The notes: generated by a model not told the origin, from the sequence alone. DNA of 64,000 bases from Pandoraea pneumonica (GCF_902459645.1 NZ_CABPSK010000002.1:1054001-1118000), one strand, 5' to 3'; positions 26,109 through 35,596 are shown, counted from the first letter of the stretch. Program-made: numbers and translations.

Positions 26109-26972
26109 CTATCTCGGTGAGCCACTAAAGGACATAATGTTGTCCGAAACCCACTCGTCGAAATGTCGAGGCGAATGTCCAACCAGCCGCTCAAAATCCT
26201 CGGTCAGCGGTGGCGGCGTATCGACACACTTTCTCAAGTAGTCGACTAGCTTCTGACGTGCCTCCAACGTCAGATTTGGTGCCGTCTCTGCCATTTGCTG
26301 GACCGCCTCACTATCGGAAATTTCAACGCATTTGATCGAGCGTCCGAGATACTTTGCGATGCTCTCCACCTGCTCCCTAATTGAGATCAGACTCAGTCCC
26401 GTAATGTTGAACGCCTGTTGATTGGTCCTGGCGTCAAACAAGGCAACGGAGATTGCCAATCCAACATCTGACTCATGAATCGGACTCCTGAGAGAATGAG
26501 GGAATGGCGTGAATACAGACCCACTCCGCTTTATCGAATCAGCCCATTGAAGGCAGTTCGAGGCCAGAATGTCCGGGCGAATGAACGTCCAATCGAGGCC
26601 AGCCGATGCAACTTCGATTTCGGCAGTTCGATGCCGCTCAACGATTGGATTGTTCCCTGGCGGAGCCTTTACTACGGATGCGGAAGAAAGAAGCACGACT
26701 TTGGTTACGCCTCGCGCTTTTGCAGCTTTGAACAGCGCTGCGCTAATGCGACTGTCGGGCGCATACAGAAATGCGCTTTCGACACCGTCAAAAGCGCGGG
26801 ACATCGCTTCCAAGTCGCCATAATCGCCACTGACCGTTTCGTATTGCTCGCGAGTAGTCGCCGCTGGAGCCCCTTGGAAATGCAAGCGAATTTCCGCGCC
26901 CCGGGAAGCGAGGTGTCGCGTCACTTGATGACCAACCCGGCCATCGGCGCCGGTAACCAATATCTTGGACAT
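26109..26972 (-). CDS. NmrA-type NAD(P)-binding oxidoreductase
   Basis: Atypical short-chain dehydrogenase of 287 aa, with the N-terminal dinucleotide motif VTGADGRVGHQVTRHL (GxxGxxG) and NmrA/TMR-type strands such as TKVVLLSSASV and LDWTFIRPDIL. Relatives are quinone reductases or redox-sensing regulators. It starts 12 bp after the FAD monooxygenase and is certainly in its operon. A plausible role is to reduce a quinone made by the hydroxylase; that is inference. Confidence 0.85.
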   Translation of the reverse strand: MSKILVTGADGRVGHQVTRHLASRGAEIRLHFQGAPAATTREQYETVSGDYGDLEAMSRAFDGVESAFLYAPDSRISAALFKAAKARGVTKVVLLSSASVVKAPPGNNPIVERHRTAEIEVASAGLDWTFIRPDILASNCLQWADSIKRSGSVFTPFPHSLRSPIHESDVGLAISVALFDARTNQQAFNITGLSLISIREQVESIAKYLGRSIKCVEISDSEAVQQMAETAPNLTLEARQKLVDYLRKCVDTPPPLTEDFERLVGHSPRHFDEWVSDNIMSFSGSPR

Positions 26973-26984
26973 AGCGGGCGCGCC

Positions 26985-28523
26985 TCAGTTGACGGCCAAG
27001 ATTTTCTGATAGGCCGCTTTTAGCTCGCCAGCGTCCCCACCTCTCCAGGCGATAATTCCGTCGGGGCGAACCAATACAGACTCGGAGGTGCGAAGAGGTT
27101 TTGTCGATTCAACAATCGTCACGTTTTGCGGAACGCCCAGTGCCTCAGCGACGGCTCCTGCCGCGCTCGCGAAGTCCTCTGATTCTGTGTAGATTTGGAA
27201 GTGTGAGCCAAGTACACGTCGGGTATTAATTTCCGCGCCACCTGCGACTAGATTCACATATGGAATACGGGAGCCAGGAACACCCGACGGATCTGCTGGA
27301 TCATCAAACGGGTCCTTATTCGGCAGGACCTTATCGTTAGACGAGCGCACGAATGCCCCTTCTGCGCAGACATATCCAAACATCATTTTCGCGTGGTCAA
27401 TCGGCTCACCGATTAGCGTGGCGAGATTCTTCATGTCTCGGCGTTCCGCGAGGTTGGCGGCTTGCCATGTGCAAACGATCTCGGCGTATGGAGCCCGCTC
27501 GGTGTTATATGTTTGGAGAAGGCTAGGGCCTGCGAGCCCTCGCACAACGTAGGCGAGCTTCCATCCCAGATAGTAGCCATCCTGCATGGCCGTATTGCCA
27601 CCTTGGCCGCCCGTCGGCGGCATTACGTGGGCTGCATCGCCCGTGAGGAACACTCGCTTGGTGCTAAGCTGATCGGCGATCCGATGCGAGTAGTTGAACG
27701 TTTGTTCACCCGTGATCTCGAACTGAAGATCCGGCACTCCGACAAGAATCTTGATCAGCTCTCGCGTCGTCTCTTCGGACCGAGACGGATCCGCCGAAAA
27801 GTTCCCAACCCACTGATTCTCATAGTCTGTGCTCACAAGAATCCCGGAACCGTCAGGCAGGCCCTCATTCTTGACGTAGTGAATCGTCATAGCATTGTCG
27901 CCGCACCATTTTGAAAGGTCAGCGGTAAAACGTACTGCGGTGACGGCCTTGAGGTGTCCAACGCCGTGTGAACCGATCCCAACCTGCGGCGCAATTCCGC
28001 CTCGAATACCATCGGCAGCGACGACATACTTGGCGGTAATTGCATAGTCAGTCTGGGAGACGAGATCCTTCAGCTTCATCTGGACCTCATCAGCAAGCTC
28101 TCGAATCTCTTCGCATGAGCAATTGAATCTGATCTCCACGCCCAATTCACTTGCACGTTGAAGCAGCGCTTCCTCAGCTCGCGCCTGACTCGCCATTCCA
28201 GGGCGTTCCGGAGAGAACTTCGAGAAGTCTGGTCGGTGAGCGACATGATCGTAAATAATTCGTCCAGTTAAGCTCTCGGAGACCATGGAGGTAATACCCG
28301 GCTTGCCAGGGGGCTTAGCCGCATAAATCGCCTCTGTAATTCCGGCCACTCGCATTGCTTCCATCGTGATCGGATTCTGTCCGCGCGCCTTCGGCAGGAT
28401 TGATGTCGTCGCGTTGCGTTCAATCACCAATGGCCGAACGCCGTTGAGTGCGAGGAATACTGCAGTCGACAGCCCCGCCAACCCGGCGCCGACAATAACA
28501 ACATCATGATTTTTCGTGCTCAT
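26985..28523 (-). CDS. FAD-dependent aromatic hydroxylase (PheA/TfdB-like)
   Basis: Group A flavoprotein monooxygenase (512 aa) that uses NAD(P)H and O2 to hydroxylate a phenolic ring. The three FAD motifs are present: GAGLAGLSTAVFLALNG near the N-terminus, the DG motif VVAADGIRGG and the GD motif RVFLTGDAAHVMPP. A thioredoxin-like C-terminal domain ends in VRPDGIIAWRG, as in phenol and 2,4-dichlorophenol hydroxylases. The start at 28523 follows AAGGAGATGAA; the frame extends 69 bp further. It is preceded by an ABC importer in the same operon, so the substrate is probably an imported aromatic acid or phenol. Confidence 0.9.
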   Translation of the reverse strand: MSTKNHDVVIVGAGLAGLSTAVFLALNGVRPLVIERNATTSILPKARGQNPITMEAMRVAGITEAIYAAKPPGKPGITSMVSESLTGRIIYDHVAHRPDFSKFSPERPGMASQARAEEALLQRASELGVEIRFNCSCEEIRELADEVQMKLKDLVSQTDYAITAKYVVAADGIRGGIAPQVGIGSHGVGHLKAVTAVRFTADLSKWCGDNAMTIHYVKNEGLPDGSGILVSTDYENQWVGNFSADPSRSEETTRELIKILVGVPDLQFEITGEQTFNYSHRIADQLSTKRVFLTGDAAHVMPPTGGQGGNTAMQDGYYLGWKLAYVVRGLAGPSLLQTYNTERAPYAEIVCTWQAANLAERRDMKNLATLIGEPIDHAKMMFGYVCAEGAFVRSSNDKVLPNKDPFDDPADPSGVPGSRIPYVNLVAGGAEINTRRVLGSHFQIYTESEDFASAAGAVAEALGVPQNVTIVESTKPLRTSESVLVRPDGIIAWRGGDAGELKAAYQKILAVN

Positions 28524-28539
28524 TTCATCTCCTTCAAAA

Positions 28540-29298
28540 TCAAATATTCGCGCCTGATTCCCAGAACACCAGGCGTGATCTCGCATAAACAATTAGGCGG
28601 TCCGCTGCAAGACCTAGTAGGCCAAAGAACAGCACGACGGCAAACGCGGACGCCGCGTCAAAGTAGGAGGAAAATCGCACGATCAAGTATCCAAGTCCCT
28701 GCGACTCTCCTACAAACTCAGTGACGCACATCACGATCAGCATGATCGGCGTAGCAACACGAACGCCTGTGAGCAAGTAGGGCAGCATGGACGGCAGTAA
28801 CACGTCCGTCACTAAGCGCAGATGCCCAACCTCATTGTTTGCCGCCAACCACATCATGTTTCTCGGTACGGCTCTTGCTCCCGCATACATCTGGACGAAT
28901 ATCGGGAAAAAGCACTCCATCGAAACCTGCACAATTTTTGAAGATGCTCCTAATCCAAAAATTAGGATTACTACCGGATATAGTGACAATTTTGGAATTG
29001 GATATAGCACCGACACTAAGGGGTGAAGAGCAGCATCGATCACCTTATTTCGAGCGCACGCTATACCAGCGACGGAACCCGCCATAATCGCGCACGTCAG
29101 GCCGGCAAAACCTTTTGTTAGTGTCGCCTGTGCGTTTGTGAGTAGCTCGTTGCTCCGCAGCAGTTCGAAGAGCTGTGTGAGGATTGCCCCTACACCGGGG
29201 AGCATCCGACTATCACTCGCTATTGCAACCACCTGCCAGGCAACAACAACCGCTGCCAACCCCGCGACCTTGATGACTCCTCTATTAAAACTCGGCAC
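28540..29298 (-). CDS. ABC transporter permease (NitT/TauT type)
   Basis: Inner-membrane permease of 252 aa with about six membrane segments and the EAA loop around VGHLRLVTDVLLPSMLPYLL. It belongs to the SsuC/TauC/NitT family. The GTG at 29298 is 3 bp after the sister permease, with GGGGCG upstream, so the two are coupled. The sister gene is a paralogue, and together they would form a heterodimeric channel with the ATPase at 30097. Confidence 0.88.
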   Translation of the reverse strand: MPSFNRGVIKVAGLAAVVVAWQVVAIASDSRMLPGVGAILTQLFELLRSNELLTNAQATLTKGFAGLTCAIMAGSVAGIACARNKVIDAALHPLVSVLYPIPKLSLYPVVILIFGLGASSKIVQVSMECFFPIFVQMYAGARAVPRNMMWLAANNEVGHLRLVTDVLLPSMLPYLLTGVRVATPIMLIVMCVTEFVGESQGLGYLIVRFSSYFDAASAFAVVLFFGLLGLAADRLIVYARSRLVFWESGANI

Positions 29299-29301
29299 GA
29301 T

Positions 29302-30084
29302 TTACGCCCCAAAATCAAGGTTGTGGCCGCGACAAAGCCAGTTGGAGAGCCTCGTGAGAGCGAGGTTTGAAAAGAATCCCATTAAGGCAATTATCAATAT
29401 TCCCGAGTACATATTTCGGTAATCACCGTCTTGGTAGGAAAGCATCACTGCTGCCCCTACACCGGACGCATGCCCAACAACCTCCGTTGAAACCATAAGG
29501 ATGAATCCCACCATCAAGCTGATTCTCAACCCGACCATCGTACGAGGAAGGCTGGCGGGCAAAACGACTTGTGTGAACGTCTTGATTCGCCCAATCTCGT
29601 TGTTCTTGGCAAGCCATAGGTACCTTGGATTCATCCCGAGAGCGCCGCTCATGGAACTGAGATACGCTGGAAAGAAGCAGCTCAGCGCAATCACAAGAAT
29701 TCGCGAAGCGTCCGAAAACCCCAACCACAGAGCAATCGCCGGGAATAGCGAAATCTTGGGTACCGCATGCAGGAACGATTGAGGGACATCAAAGAAATCT
29801 CTCACTCCGCGTGACACCCCCGAAAGCAGGCCCAGGAGAACGCCAATCGAGCTGCCGATCAGGAAACCCGTGAAAATCCGCGCTAGGCTTTGCCCCGATT
29901 GCTCCAGCACATCTGTCTGCGTAATGCTTGAGAAAGTGGCCCCAACAATTTCCCAAGGACCTAGGAGATATTCGGGGGCACCGAGTCGCCGACTCGCGAA
30001 CTCCCAACTGATCAGGAGAAACGCAATGAAGCCGAACGTTACGCCCCACAGCTCGTTTGTTTTCCGTTGAATTCTCTTCTTCAT
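29302..30084 (-). CDS. ABC transporter permease (NitT/TauT type)
   Basis: Paralogous permease of 260 aa in the SsuC/TauC family, with the EAA loop IGRIKTFTQVVLPASLPRTM. The ATG at 30084 has a GGAG ribosome-binding site 7 bases upstream. It lies 12 bp after the ATPase and 3 bp before the second permease. It shares the LxPAxLP-type loop and overall segment pattern with the second permease, consistent with duplication within the operon. Confidence 0.9.
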   Translation of the reverse strand: MKKRIQRKTNELWGVTFGFIAFLLISWEFASRRLGAPEYLLGPWEIVGATFSSITQTDVLEQSGQSLARIFTGFLIGSSIGVLLGLLSGVSRGVRDFFDVPQSFLHAVPKISLFPAIALWLGFSDASRILVIALSCFFPAYLSSMSGALGMNPRYLWLAKNNEIGRIKTFTQVVLPASLPRTMVGLRISLMVGFILMVSTEVVGHASGVGAAVMLSYQDGDYRNMYSGILIIALMGFFSNLALTRLSNWLCRGHNLDFGA

Positions 30085-30096
30085 CGCGGACTCCAG

Positions 30097-30855
30097 TCAG
30101 TTGGTGGCCGCGTGGCGCACGAGATTTCCGAGATGTGCGCGATATTCAAGTACTTTGGGATCCATCTTCGTTTCGGCGTTTCTCGGGCGGGGCAGTTCGA
30201 TTCGGCAATCTTCGATTACGGTCCCAGGCTTGCCCCCTAGAACGACGACCCGGTCACCGAGGAAAATCGCTTCGGGAATATCGTGAGTGATAAATACGAC
30301 TGTGAGCCCCGACGTTTGCCATACCCGAGTTAGTTCCTCTTGCATTTCCTCACGTGTTTGCGCGTCGAGAGCACCGAAAGGTTCGTCCATCAGCAGCACC
30401 TCAGGCTTCATCGCCAACGTTCGGGCAAGCGCCGCACGTTGCCGCATCCCGCCGGAGAGCTCGGATGGGTATGCCTTACCAAATCGATGCAACCCCACCT
30501 TATCCAAGTACTCCGTCGCCGCTTCCAGTGCCTCACCTTTTGACGCCCCAGTCTGCTCGATGGGCCAAGCGATGTTTTGGAGGACGGTTTTCCACGGGAA
30601 AAGAGTCGCCTCTTGAAACACCATGCCCACCTTACGCGTCGGCCCATCGATCGGACGGCCGTTGACCTGAATTCCGCCTGATGTCGCCTGATCAAATCCC
30701 CCTAGGATGTGCAGCAACGTCGTCTTCCCGCACCCACTCGGGCCAAGAATGGTGATGAACTCCCCCTGCTTGATCGTTAGGTCTACAGGACCAAGCGCGT
30801 GGAACACATGCCCTTTGCGCTTGTACTTTTTTACAATGGATTTGATTTCTAGCAT
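30097..30855 (-). CDS. ABC transporter ATP-binding protein (NitT/TauT type)
   Basis: ATPase of 252 aa. Walker [11 protein letters not shown]-loop [13 protein letters not shown], signature [16 protein letters not shown], Walker [14 protein letters not shown] and the switch THDIPEA are all present, in the form typical of SsuB/TauB. I start at 30855 ([11 protein letters not shown]), which begins the family domain; the frame opens 99 bp earlier, and neither start has a strong ribosome-binding site. It lies 49 bp after the substrate-binding protein gene. Confidence 0.92.
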   Translation of the reverse strand: MLEIKSIVKKYKRKGHVFHALGPVDLTIKQGEFITILGPSGCGKTTLLHILGGFDQATSGGIQVNGRPIDGPTRKVGMVFQEATLFPWKTVLQNIAWPIEQTGASKGEALEAATEYLDKVGLHRFGKAYPSELSGGMRQRAALARTLAMKPEVLLMDEPFGALDAQTREEMQEELTRVWQTSGLTVVFITHDIPEAIFLGDRVVVLGGKPGTVIEDCRIELPRPRNAETKMDPKVLEYRAHLGNLVRHAATN

Positions 30856-30904
30856 TCGCGTGACGTCTAAAGGCGACGTTGTTGACTTGTGGCGTCTGGG
30901 GCAC

Positions 30905-31978
30905 TTACTTCTGTAGCGCGTATCCCCTAAGGACGGTCTCTTCTGCCTTGACAACCCGGGACGGCGGAAGGAATCCCGAACTCACCATGTCGTCAATAGT
31001 GGCCTGAACTTCTTTGATGTCGATGCGTCCCTCTTTCGCTCGCCCGCCGTCTGCGCCTGCGTCTGCTGCGTTCGGCGTCACATACTTCGCGGCGATCAAG
31101 CTGGGATACAACTGATCTCGTTTCTCCGCCCAGAGCGAGAGTGCCTTCTGGTAGTCTGCCCGCCACGCGCAGTACGCGGCAGGATGCTCCTTCACGAATT
31201 TCTGAGTGAAGAACACGACCGTACTGGGGTGAGGAAGCCCTGTGGCTTGGATCGGGCGAAGAAGCACGTTAATTCCCCCTTTCTTTTCCGCTTTGGCAAG
31301 AAATTGACGGGAAAGCCATGCAACATCAATCTGCTTATTCCGAAGCGCCTGCTCTTGTGCCGGAGGCGGAAGAGCGACATATTGCGGACCGCTTGTTGAT
31401 ACACCGGAGCGGCGAATCGCGCTCTTGATCCAATATTCGCTAATCGTATTGGGGCCGTAAAAGCCAATTTTCTTGCCACCAAATTGCGACGCTGACGTTA
31501 TGCCACTGTCTTTCAGGACTACAAATGCGCCCTGGTTGTCATGTTCGTTGGTCTCTACCAGAGAGGCCACAGCCTTCAGATCGACACCAAATCGGATCGC
31601 AGTGACTAATGCGGTGAGGCTGATGGATCCAGCATCCAGTTGTCCGGCTTGCACCGCCGTCATCCGATCATTGGCGCCGAATAACTTAGGCTCCAGTGAG
31701 TAAACCTTGCCGTTATTTGGAAATTGGGATTTATCGGCCCATAGCAGCGCGAGTGGCTCTTCCCCGCCGCCCGTCAAGCCATATCGAATCGTGACTGGCG
31801 CCGCAGTGCTGGGGGAGCTCTTAAGATTGGCGCAAAGATCAATAGGTTGCCCGGTGCCAACGCGCTCTTGTGCATGTGCAAGCGACGGAACCCCAATGCC
31901 AACCGCAACGCAAAAAAGCGCTCCGATCACATGGGATGCTTGATTGTTGAAGTGATTGATTGCCTTGATTGCTGTCAT
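30905..31978 (-). CDS. ABC transporter substrate-binding protein (NMT1/TauA type)
   Basis: Periplasmic binding protein of 357 aa. The signal peptide is clear (hydrophobic [15 protein letters not shown], cut after AHA). The mature protein has the NMT1/THI5-SsuA-like fold, e.g. [21 protein letters not shown] and [20 protein letters not shown]. The start at 31978 ([10 protein letters not shown]) follows an AGAGGC ribosome-binding site; another ATG lies 30 bp upstream. It lies 41 bp after the IclR regulator gene. The co-encoded hydroxylase suggests an aromatic rather than sulfonate ligand, which cannot be read from sequence. Confidence 0.9.
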   Translation of the reverse strand: MTAIKAINHFNNQASHVIGALFCVAVGIGVPSLAHAQERVGTGQPIDLCANLKSSPSTAAPVTIRYGLTGGGEEPLALLWADKSQFPNNGKVYSLEPKLFGANDRMTAVQAGQLDAGSISLTALVTAIRFGVDLKAVASLVETNEHDNQGAFVVLKDSGITSASQFGGKKIGFYGPNTISEYWIKSAIRRSGVSTSGPQYVALPPPAQEQALRNKQIDVAWLSRQFLAKAEKKGGINVLLRPIQATGLPHPSTVVFFTQKFVKEHPAAYCAWRADYQKALSLWAEKRDQLYPSLIAAKYVTPNAADAGADGGRAKEGRIDIKEVQATIDDMVSSGFLPPSRVVKAEETVLRGYALQK

Positions 31979-32019
31979 TTTCGCCTCTTCATTTGGAGTG
32001 ATTTCCATTGATCTGCGGA

Positions 32020-32976
32020 TCACCTCGGCAGTAATGCAGGCTGGTTAACATTCGATTCGAGTTCTGTGGCGGGACGATAGTCGAGCAGCGCAGAGAGCTG
32101 GTTCGCGGCGATTCGAACCTTTTCGGATATTGATGTCAGGTCCGTTGGGGTGAGTTGCATTGCGGGAACGGTGACGCCCATTGCAGCAACTAACGCACCA
32201 TGTCGCCCTCGAACGGGCGCGGCAATGGTAGTGATTCGTGCCTCGAAGAAGCCCTCCGCAACGACGTAGCCCCGATCTCGGTCGTGCTTGACCATCTCAA
32301 ATAGCTGCTGTGTATTTCGAGGCGTACTACTGGAATACGTCTCCAGGTCGCGCTCCGGGTAGAGTTCAGTGAGCTCTTCCCACGTCAAATCCTGCAGCAA
32401 TATTCGTCCGAGAACAGTCGCATGTGCAGGGAGTCTCGCCCCCACGTTTACCGAACTTATGAAGGGCGTTTCAGCTACAGACTTCGCCACAGCAACGATG
32501 AACCTTCCGTCTCTGACGACAAGATTGCAAGAGAGGCGAATCTGGTTTCGGAGCTTGTCCAGAATGGGAATTCCCAACTCGGTTAGCTCCAAAGAGGCGA
32601 GGTACTCAAAACCAAGCCTCAGAACCGCAGTTCCCAAACGGTATCGACCGTGATCGGTACGTTCGACAAAGCCGAGTGACTCTAAAGTAGACAAAAGACG
32701 AAACACAGTTGATCGCGGTAGTTGCAGCCGGCGCGCCAGTTCCGCGGCGGCGAGCGAACTTTCTTCGCGGCTAAATTGGCAAAGCAGGTGCAACCCACGG
32801 GCTAACCCGGGGACGGCGTGCTTGACGTCAAATTCACTCATAAGCTGGCCATCTAACTTCGGTTTCTCATTCGGTCGAGAAATTCGCATCGCCCCCCTTC
32901 GATCAGCCGCAAAAGTACGCTTGGTTCGGTCTCGCGGGGATTGCGATGCATTCGGCTCTCGACGTTCCGATTGCAT
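32020..32976 (-). CDS. IclR-family transcriptional regulator
   Basis: Regulator of 318 aa (or shorter). A winged helix-turn-helix (residues about 52-110, AAAELARRLQLPRSTVFRLLSTL) is followed by an IclR effector domain (VNVGARLPAHATVLGRILL). I keep the ATG at 32976 because AGGA lies 8 bases upstream; internal ATGs at 32889 and 32841 are alternatives. It heads the leftward operon with the ABC importer and monooxygenase and probably regulates it. Direct repeats at 32986-33018, just before its start, may be its binding site. Confidence 0.88.
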   Translation of the reverse strand: MQSERREPNASQSPRDRTKRTFAADRRGAMRISRPNEKPKLDGQLMSEFDVKHAVPGLARGLHLLCQFSREESSLAAAELARRLQLPRSTVFRLLSTLESLGFVERTDHGRYRLGTAVLRLGFEYLASLELTELGIPILDKLRNQIRLSCNLVVRDGRFIVAVAKSVAETPFISSVNVGARLPAHATVLGRILLQDLTWEELTELYPERDLETYSSSTPRNTQQLFEMVKHDRDRGYVVAEGFFEARITTIAAPVRGRHGALVAAMGVTVPAMQLTPTDLTSISEKVRIAANQLSALLDYRPATELESNVNQPALLPR

Positions 32977-32985
32977 TACTCTGTC

Positions 32986-33018
32986 CTACCTATGAAACAT
33001 TGATCTACCTATGCAACA
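32986..33018. promoter_or_regulatory. Direct repeats upstream of iclR-type gene, candidate operator
   Basis: CTACCTATGAAACA at 32986-32999 and CTACCTATGCAACA at 33005-33018 differ at one position and are 19 bp apart, nearly two helical turns. They lie 10-42 bp before the operon's first start codon, a good place for autoregulation. Confidence 0.45.
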
Positions 33019-34016
33019 ACAGAACTGTACCGGCGTGTCAAAAATAATCCCATTGCGTGGAAACCCTTATGGCAATGTCCGAGCGAATCACACGCGGATG
33101 AGGGAGCGGTCGCTTCGATGATTACTGTTGGCGAAAGGCGTCACACGGGGTATTCGCACGCCTGGAGCTTTGCCGCGAGCTACCAAATGGAGTCAGCAAC
33201 TGTGGACATGATGGTGAGCGACGTTGTACGGACCTTGGCGCGCAAAGAAGAAACGGAGAGTCTTGCGAGGCGGATGTCGACCTGCTGATCACATTGGGCG
33301 AACGGCGCTCGGCGAATGTGGCCGCGACGCTGCCTCCGGGGACGAAATAACATTGATGATTCGGTGCCGTACCGGAAGTACCGGATCCGTGCGGTCGGAT
33401 AAGGCGACTGACAGCTCGTCATCAACGCGAGGCCAGACGCCGATTAGATCGGAGCACGCTGGGGCTCAAGGGAACGATCCAATGCATGCATGCTCGGAAG
33501 CTAGCACCCGCACCGCGGAAGGCAGACTCGGCGCGAGATATTCGAGTTCGACCGGCTCGTCCAACCGCTCCGCAGCCTCTTCCAATAGTGGTGTTCGATA
33601 AAAATCGAGTGATTGTCGACATCGACAGCGAGCGCTCTGAAACGCCATAGAAGGTCGGTGATGGTTACTCGGTCACGCCGAATTAGGTCTTAAGCAATGA
33701 GCGCGCTTCGATATGACAAGATCCGATCCGAAGGCGATATTCCTGCAGTTCTGGTGACGAAACCTATTAAGGAAATTCAGTCAGCAATTCGGACGCCCTT
33801 TGCTGCGCTCGCCGTCCTTGCGCACGGATTTGCCTCCAACACAAGTAGGCCCAACGCCACCTTCTGCGAGCGATCACTGAGGACCGTAGGCCGTTGAATT
33901 TTGTGGCAGGCGCGGCGTGAGGCTCACATCGACCTGATCTGACCGGCTCGCGGTGTCCGCGCGCGCCGCGTGGGTGAAATTCTTAGCGATTATTGGGCCG
34001 GCAGGCACGAAATCCT
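33019..34016. other. Non-coding stretch before the transposon right end
   Basis: About 1 kb with no gene I can support. Short open frames exist on both strands, but none has a good ribosome-binding site together with protein-like composition. It could be decayed cargo between the IclR promoter and the right end. Confidence 0.5.
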
Positions 34017-34054
34017 GTTACGGAGTTCATTGTTCCGTGACGGAGTTCATTGTT
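34017..34054 (-). repeat. Right-end putative TnsB-binding sites (two copies)
   Basis: Two 18-mers 20 bp apart (34017-34034 and 34037-34054). Read on the minus strand they are AACAATGAACTCCGTAAC and AACAATGAACTCCGTCAC, differing at one base and matching the left-end sites in inverse orientation. The outer site ends 8 bp from the tip at 34062, exactly as at the left end. Confidence 0.8.
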
Positions 34055-34062
34055 TTGCATCA

Positions 34063-34070
34063 CCTCGCCG
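34063..34070. repeat. Right copy of the CCTC direct repeat and severed hairpin arm
   Basis: CCTC at 34063-34066 repeats 15283-15286 immediately outside the left tip. GCC at 34067-34069 (plus G at 34070) completes the terminator stem split by insertion. Together they define the pre-insertion sequence. Confidence 0.65.
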
Positions 34071-34232
34071 GCCCTCGCCGCCCAATCAGCACATTTGCGT
34101 GCCGAAACGGCACGAAGCCCGTTTTTATGCCGCCTACACTCCGCTTCCTGAGACTGGCTCGGCGTGCGCGTGCGATTCGCACTTGAACGCCACACATTAT
34201 CCCCAACGCCAGCGGACCCAGAGGAGCAGGGC

Positions 34233-35570
34233 ATGACCAGCAATTCCCGCGCCGCCACCCCGGCGCCCCACAACCCGTGGCGTGAAATCTGCGCCGCGAG
34301 TATCGGCAACGCACTCGAGTTCTACGACCTGCTGATCTATGGCTACTTCGCCATCGTGATCGGCCAGTTGTTCTTCCCTTCCCACGACGCGACGACTTCG
34401 CTGCTGCTCTCCGTGGGCACGTTCGGTATCTCGTTCGTCACGCGCCCGCTGGGCTCGATCATCCTTGGCAGCTACGCTGACCGCGCTGGCCGTAAAGCCT
34501 CGCTGACGGTCTCCATCGCCCTGATGATGCTCGGCACCGCCATGATCGCGTTTGCGCCGACGTACGCGCAAATCGGCATCGCCTCGCCGTTGATCATCAT
34601 CGTCGCCCGTATGCTGCAAGGCTTCTCGACGGGCGGTGAATTCGGTGCCGCCACGGCCTTCATGGTCGAGCACGCCGACGCCAAGCGCCGTGGTTTCTTC
34701 GCCAGCTGGCAGATGTCGACGCAAGGGCTGGCCACGGTGCTCGCCGCCGGTGTGTCCGCGCTGCTCAGCATGCTGCTCACCGCCGATCAACTGAGCGCAT
34801 GGGGCTGGCGTGTTGCCTTCGCCGTGGGTCTTCTGATTGGGCCGGTTGGCTTGTATATCCGCCGCAATATCGACGAGACGGCCGACTTCAAGAAGCTGGG
34901 CGAGAAGCAACGCGAAAAGTCGCCGCTGCGCGAAGTGTTCGGCCGCGATCGCGCCAATATGCTGCTCGGCGCCGGTGTCGTCGCCGCAGCCACCGCGTTC
35001 AACTACGTGCACAAGCTCTACATGCCGACGTACGCGGTCAAGCAACTGCACATTCCGGCGACGTCGTCGTTTGTCGGTGCCGTCGTGACCGGCCTGATGC
35101 TGATGCTCGCCGCACCCGTCGTCGGCCACCTGTCGGATCGGTTCGGGCGCATTCGCGTGATGTTGATCGCGCTGATTCTCGTCGGTGCGACGACTTATCC
35201 GCTGTTCGTGCTGCTCAACCTGTACCCGACGTTCCAGACGCTGCTCATGGTGCAGGCGCTCGTGGGTCTGTTGATCGCCGTTAGCCTCGCGCCGCTGCCC
35301 GCACTGCTCGCCGATATCTTCCCGACGAGCACGCGCGGTACCGGTCTGGCGCTGTCGTACAACTTCTCGGTGACGTTGTTCGGCGGTTTTGCACCGCTGA
35401 TCGTCACGTGGCTCATCGACGCTACCCACAGCAAGCTCGCCCCGAGCTTCTATGTGATGGCCACGGCCGTGCTGAGTATCAGCGCCGTGATCGCGTTGGG
35501 CCGCCGCGTGCGTGCCGGCAAGATCGCCGGTATTCCGCATCGTGCCTCGCGCGCCTCGAAGGCCGCCTAA
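34233..35570 (+). CDS. MFS transporter, metabolite:H+ symporter (MHS) family
   Basis: Inner-membrane secondary transporter of 445 aa with 12 predicted segments. Family signatures are the start ASIGNALEFYDLLIYGYFA, the loop 2-3 motif GSYADRAGRKASL and the loop 8-9 motif GHLSDRFGRIRV. The ATG at 34233 is preceded by GAGGAG; the frame opens 69 bp earlier. MHS members import organic acids or zwitterions with protons. A deacylase of the succinylglutamate desuccinylase/aspartoacylase family follows after a terminator-like hairpin, suggesting an N-acyl amino acid or similar substrate. Confidence 0.9.
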   Translation: MTSNSRAATPAPHNPWREICAASIGNALEFYDLLIYGYFAIVIGQLFFPSHDATTSLLLSVGTFGISFVTRPLGSIILGSYADRAGRKASLTVSIALMMLGTAMIAFAPTYAQIGIASPLIIIVARMLQGFSTGGEFGAATAFMVEHADAKRRGFFASWQMSTQGLATVLAAGVSALLSMLLTADQLSAWGWRVAFAVGLLIGPVGLYIRRNIDETADFKKLGEKQREKSPLREVFGRDRANMLLGAGVVAAATAFNYVHKLYMPTYAVKQLHIPATSSFVGAVVTGLMLMLAAPVVGHLSDRFGRIRVMLIALILVGATTYPLFVLLNLYPTFQTLLMVQALVGLLIAVSLAPLPALLADIFPTSTRGTGLALSYNFSVTLFGGFAPLIVTWLIDATHSKLAPSFYVMATAVLSISAVIALGRRVRAGKIAGIPHRASRASKAA

Positions 35571-35596
35571 GTCTTTTGCACTGATTTACGCCGCAA

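Larger units (their letters stand above)
15287..34062. mobile_element. Tn7-like transposon, apparently complete, about 18.8 kb
   Basis: Both ends begin with the same outward sequence in mirror image: TGATG, three variable bases, then an 18-bp repeat of the form AACAAYKAACTCCGTMAC at identical distance from each tip. Three such sites point inward at the left (15295-15312, 15355-15372, 15407-15424) and two at the right (34017-34034, 34037-34054), as expected for TnsB-binding arrays. CCTC flanks both tips directly. Inside are tnsA, tnsB, tnsC (leftward) and an XRE gene plus tniQ (rightward). Cargo lies on both sides of this core. Tn7 relatives normally duplicate 5 bp; here only 4 match. No CRISPR array or cas gene is present, so it is not a CRISPR-guided type. 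Confidence 0.85.

Noticed and set aside
33180-33897. Short open frames before the right end (for example 33180-33425 minus and 33697-33897 plus)
   Set aside because: No good ribosome-binding site, odd Arg/Ser-rich or mixed composition and no family match.
34020-34054. The 20-bp tandem repeat near 34.0 kb as a simple repeat or promoter element
   Set aside because: It matches the left-end sites in inverse orientation, so transposase-binding sites explain it better.
15287-34062. CRISPR-associated transposon
   Set aside because: No repeat-spacer array and no cas gene in the element; the TniQ lies beside an XRE gene instead.
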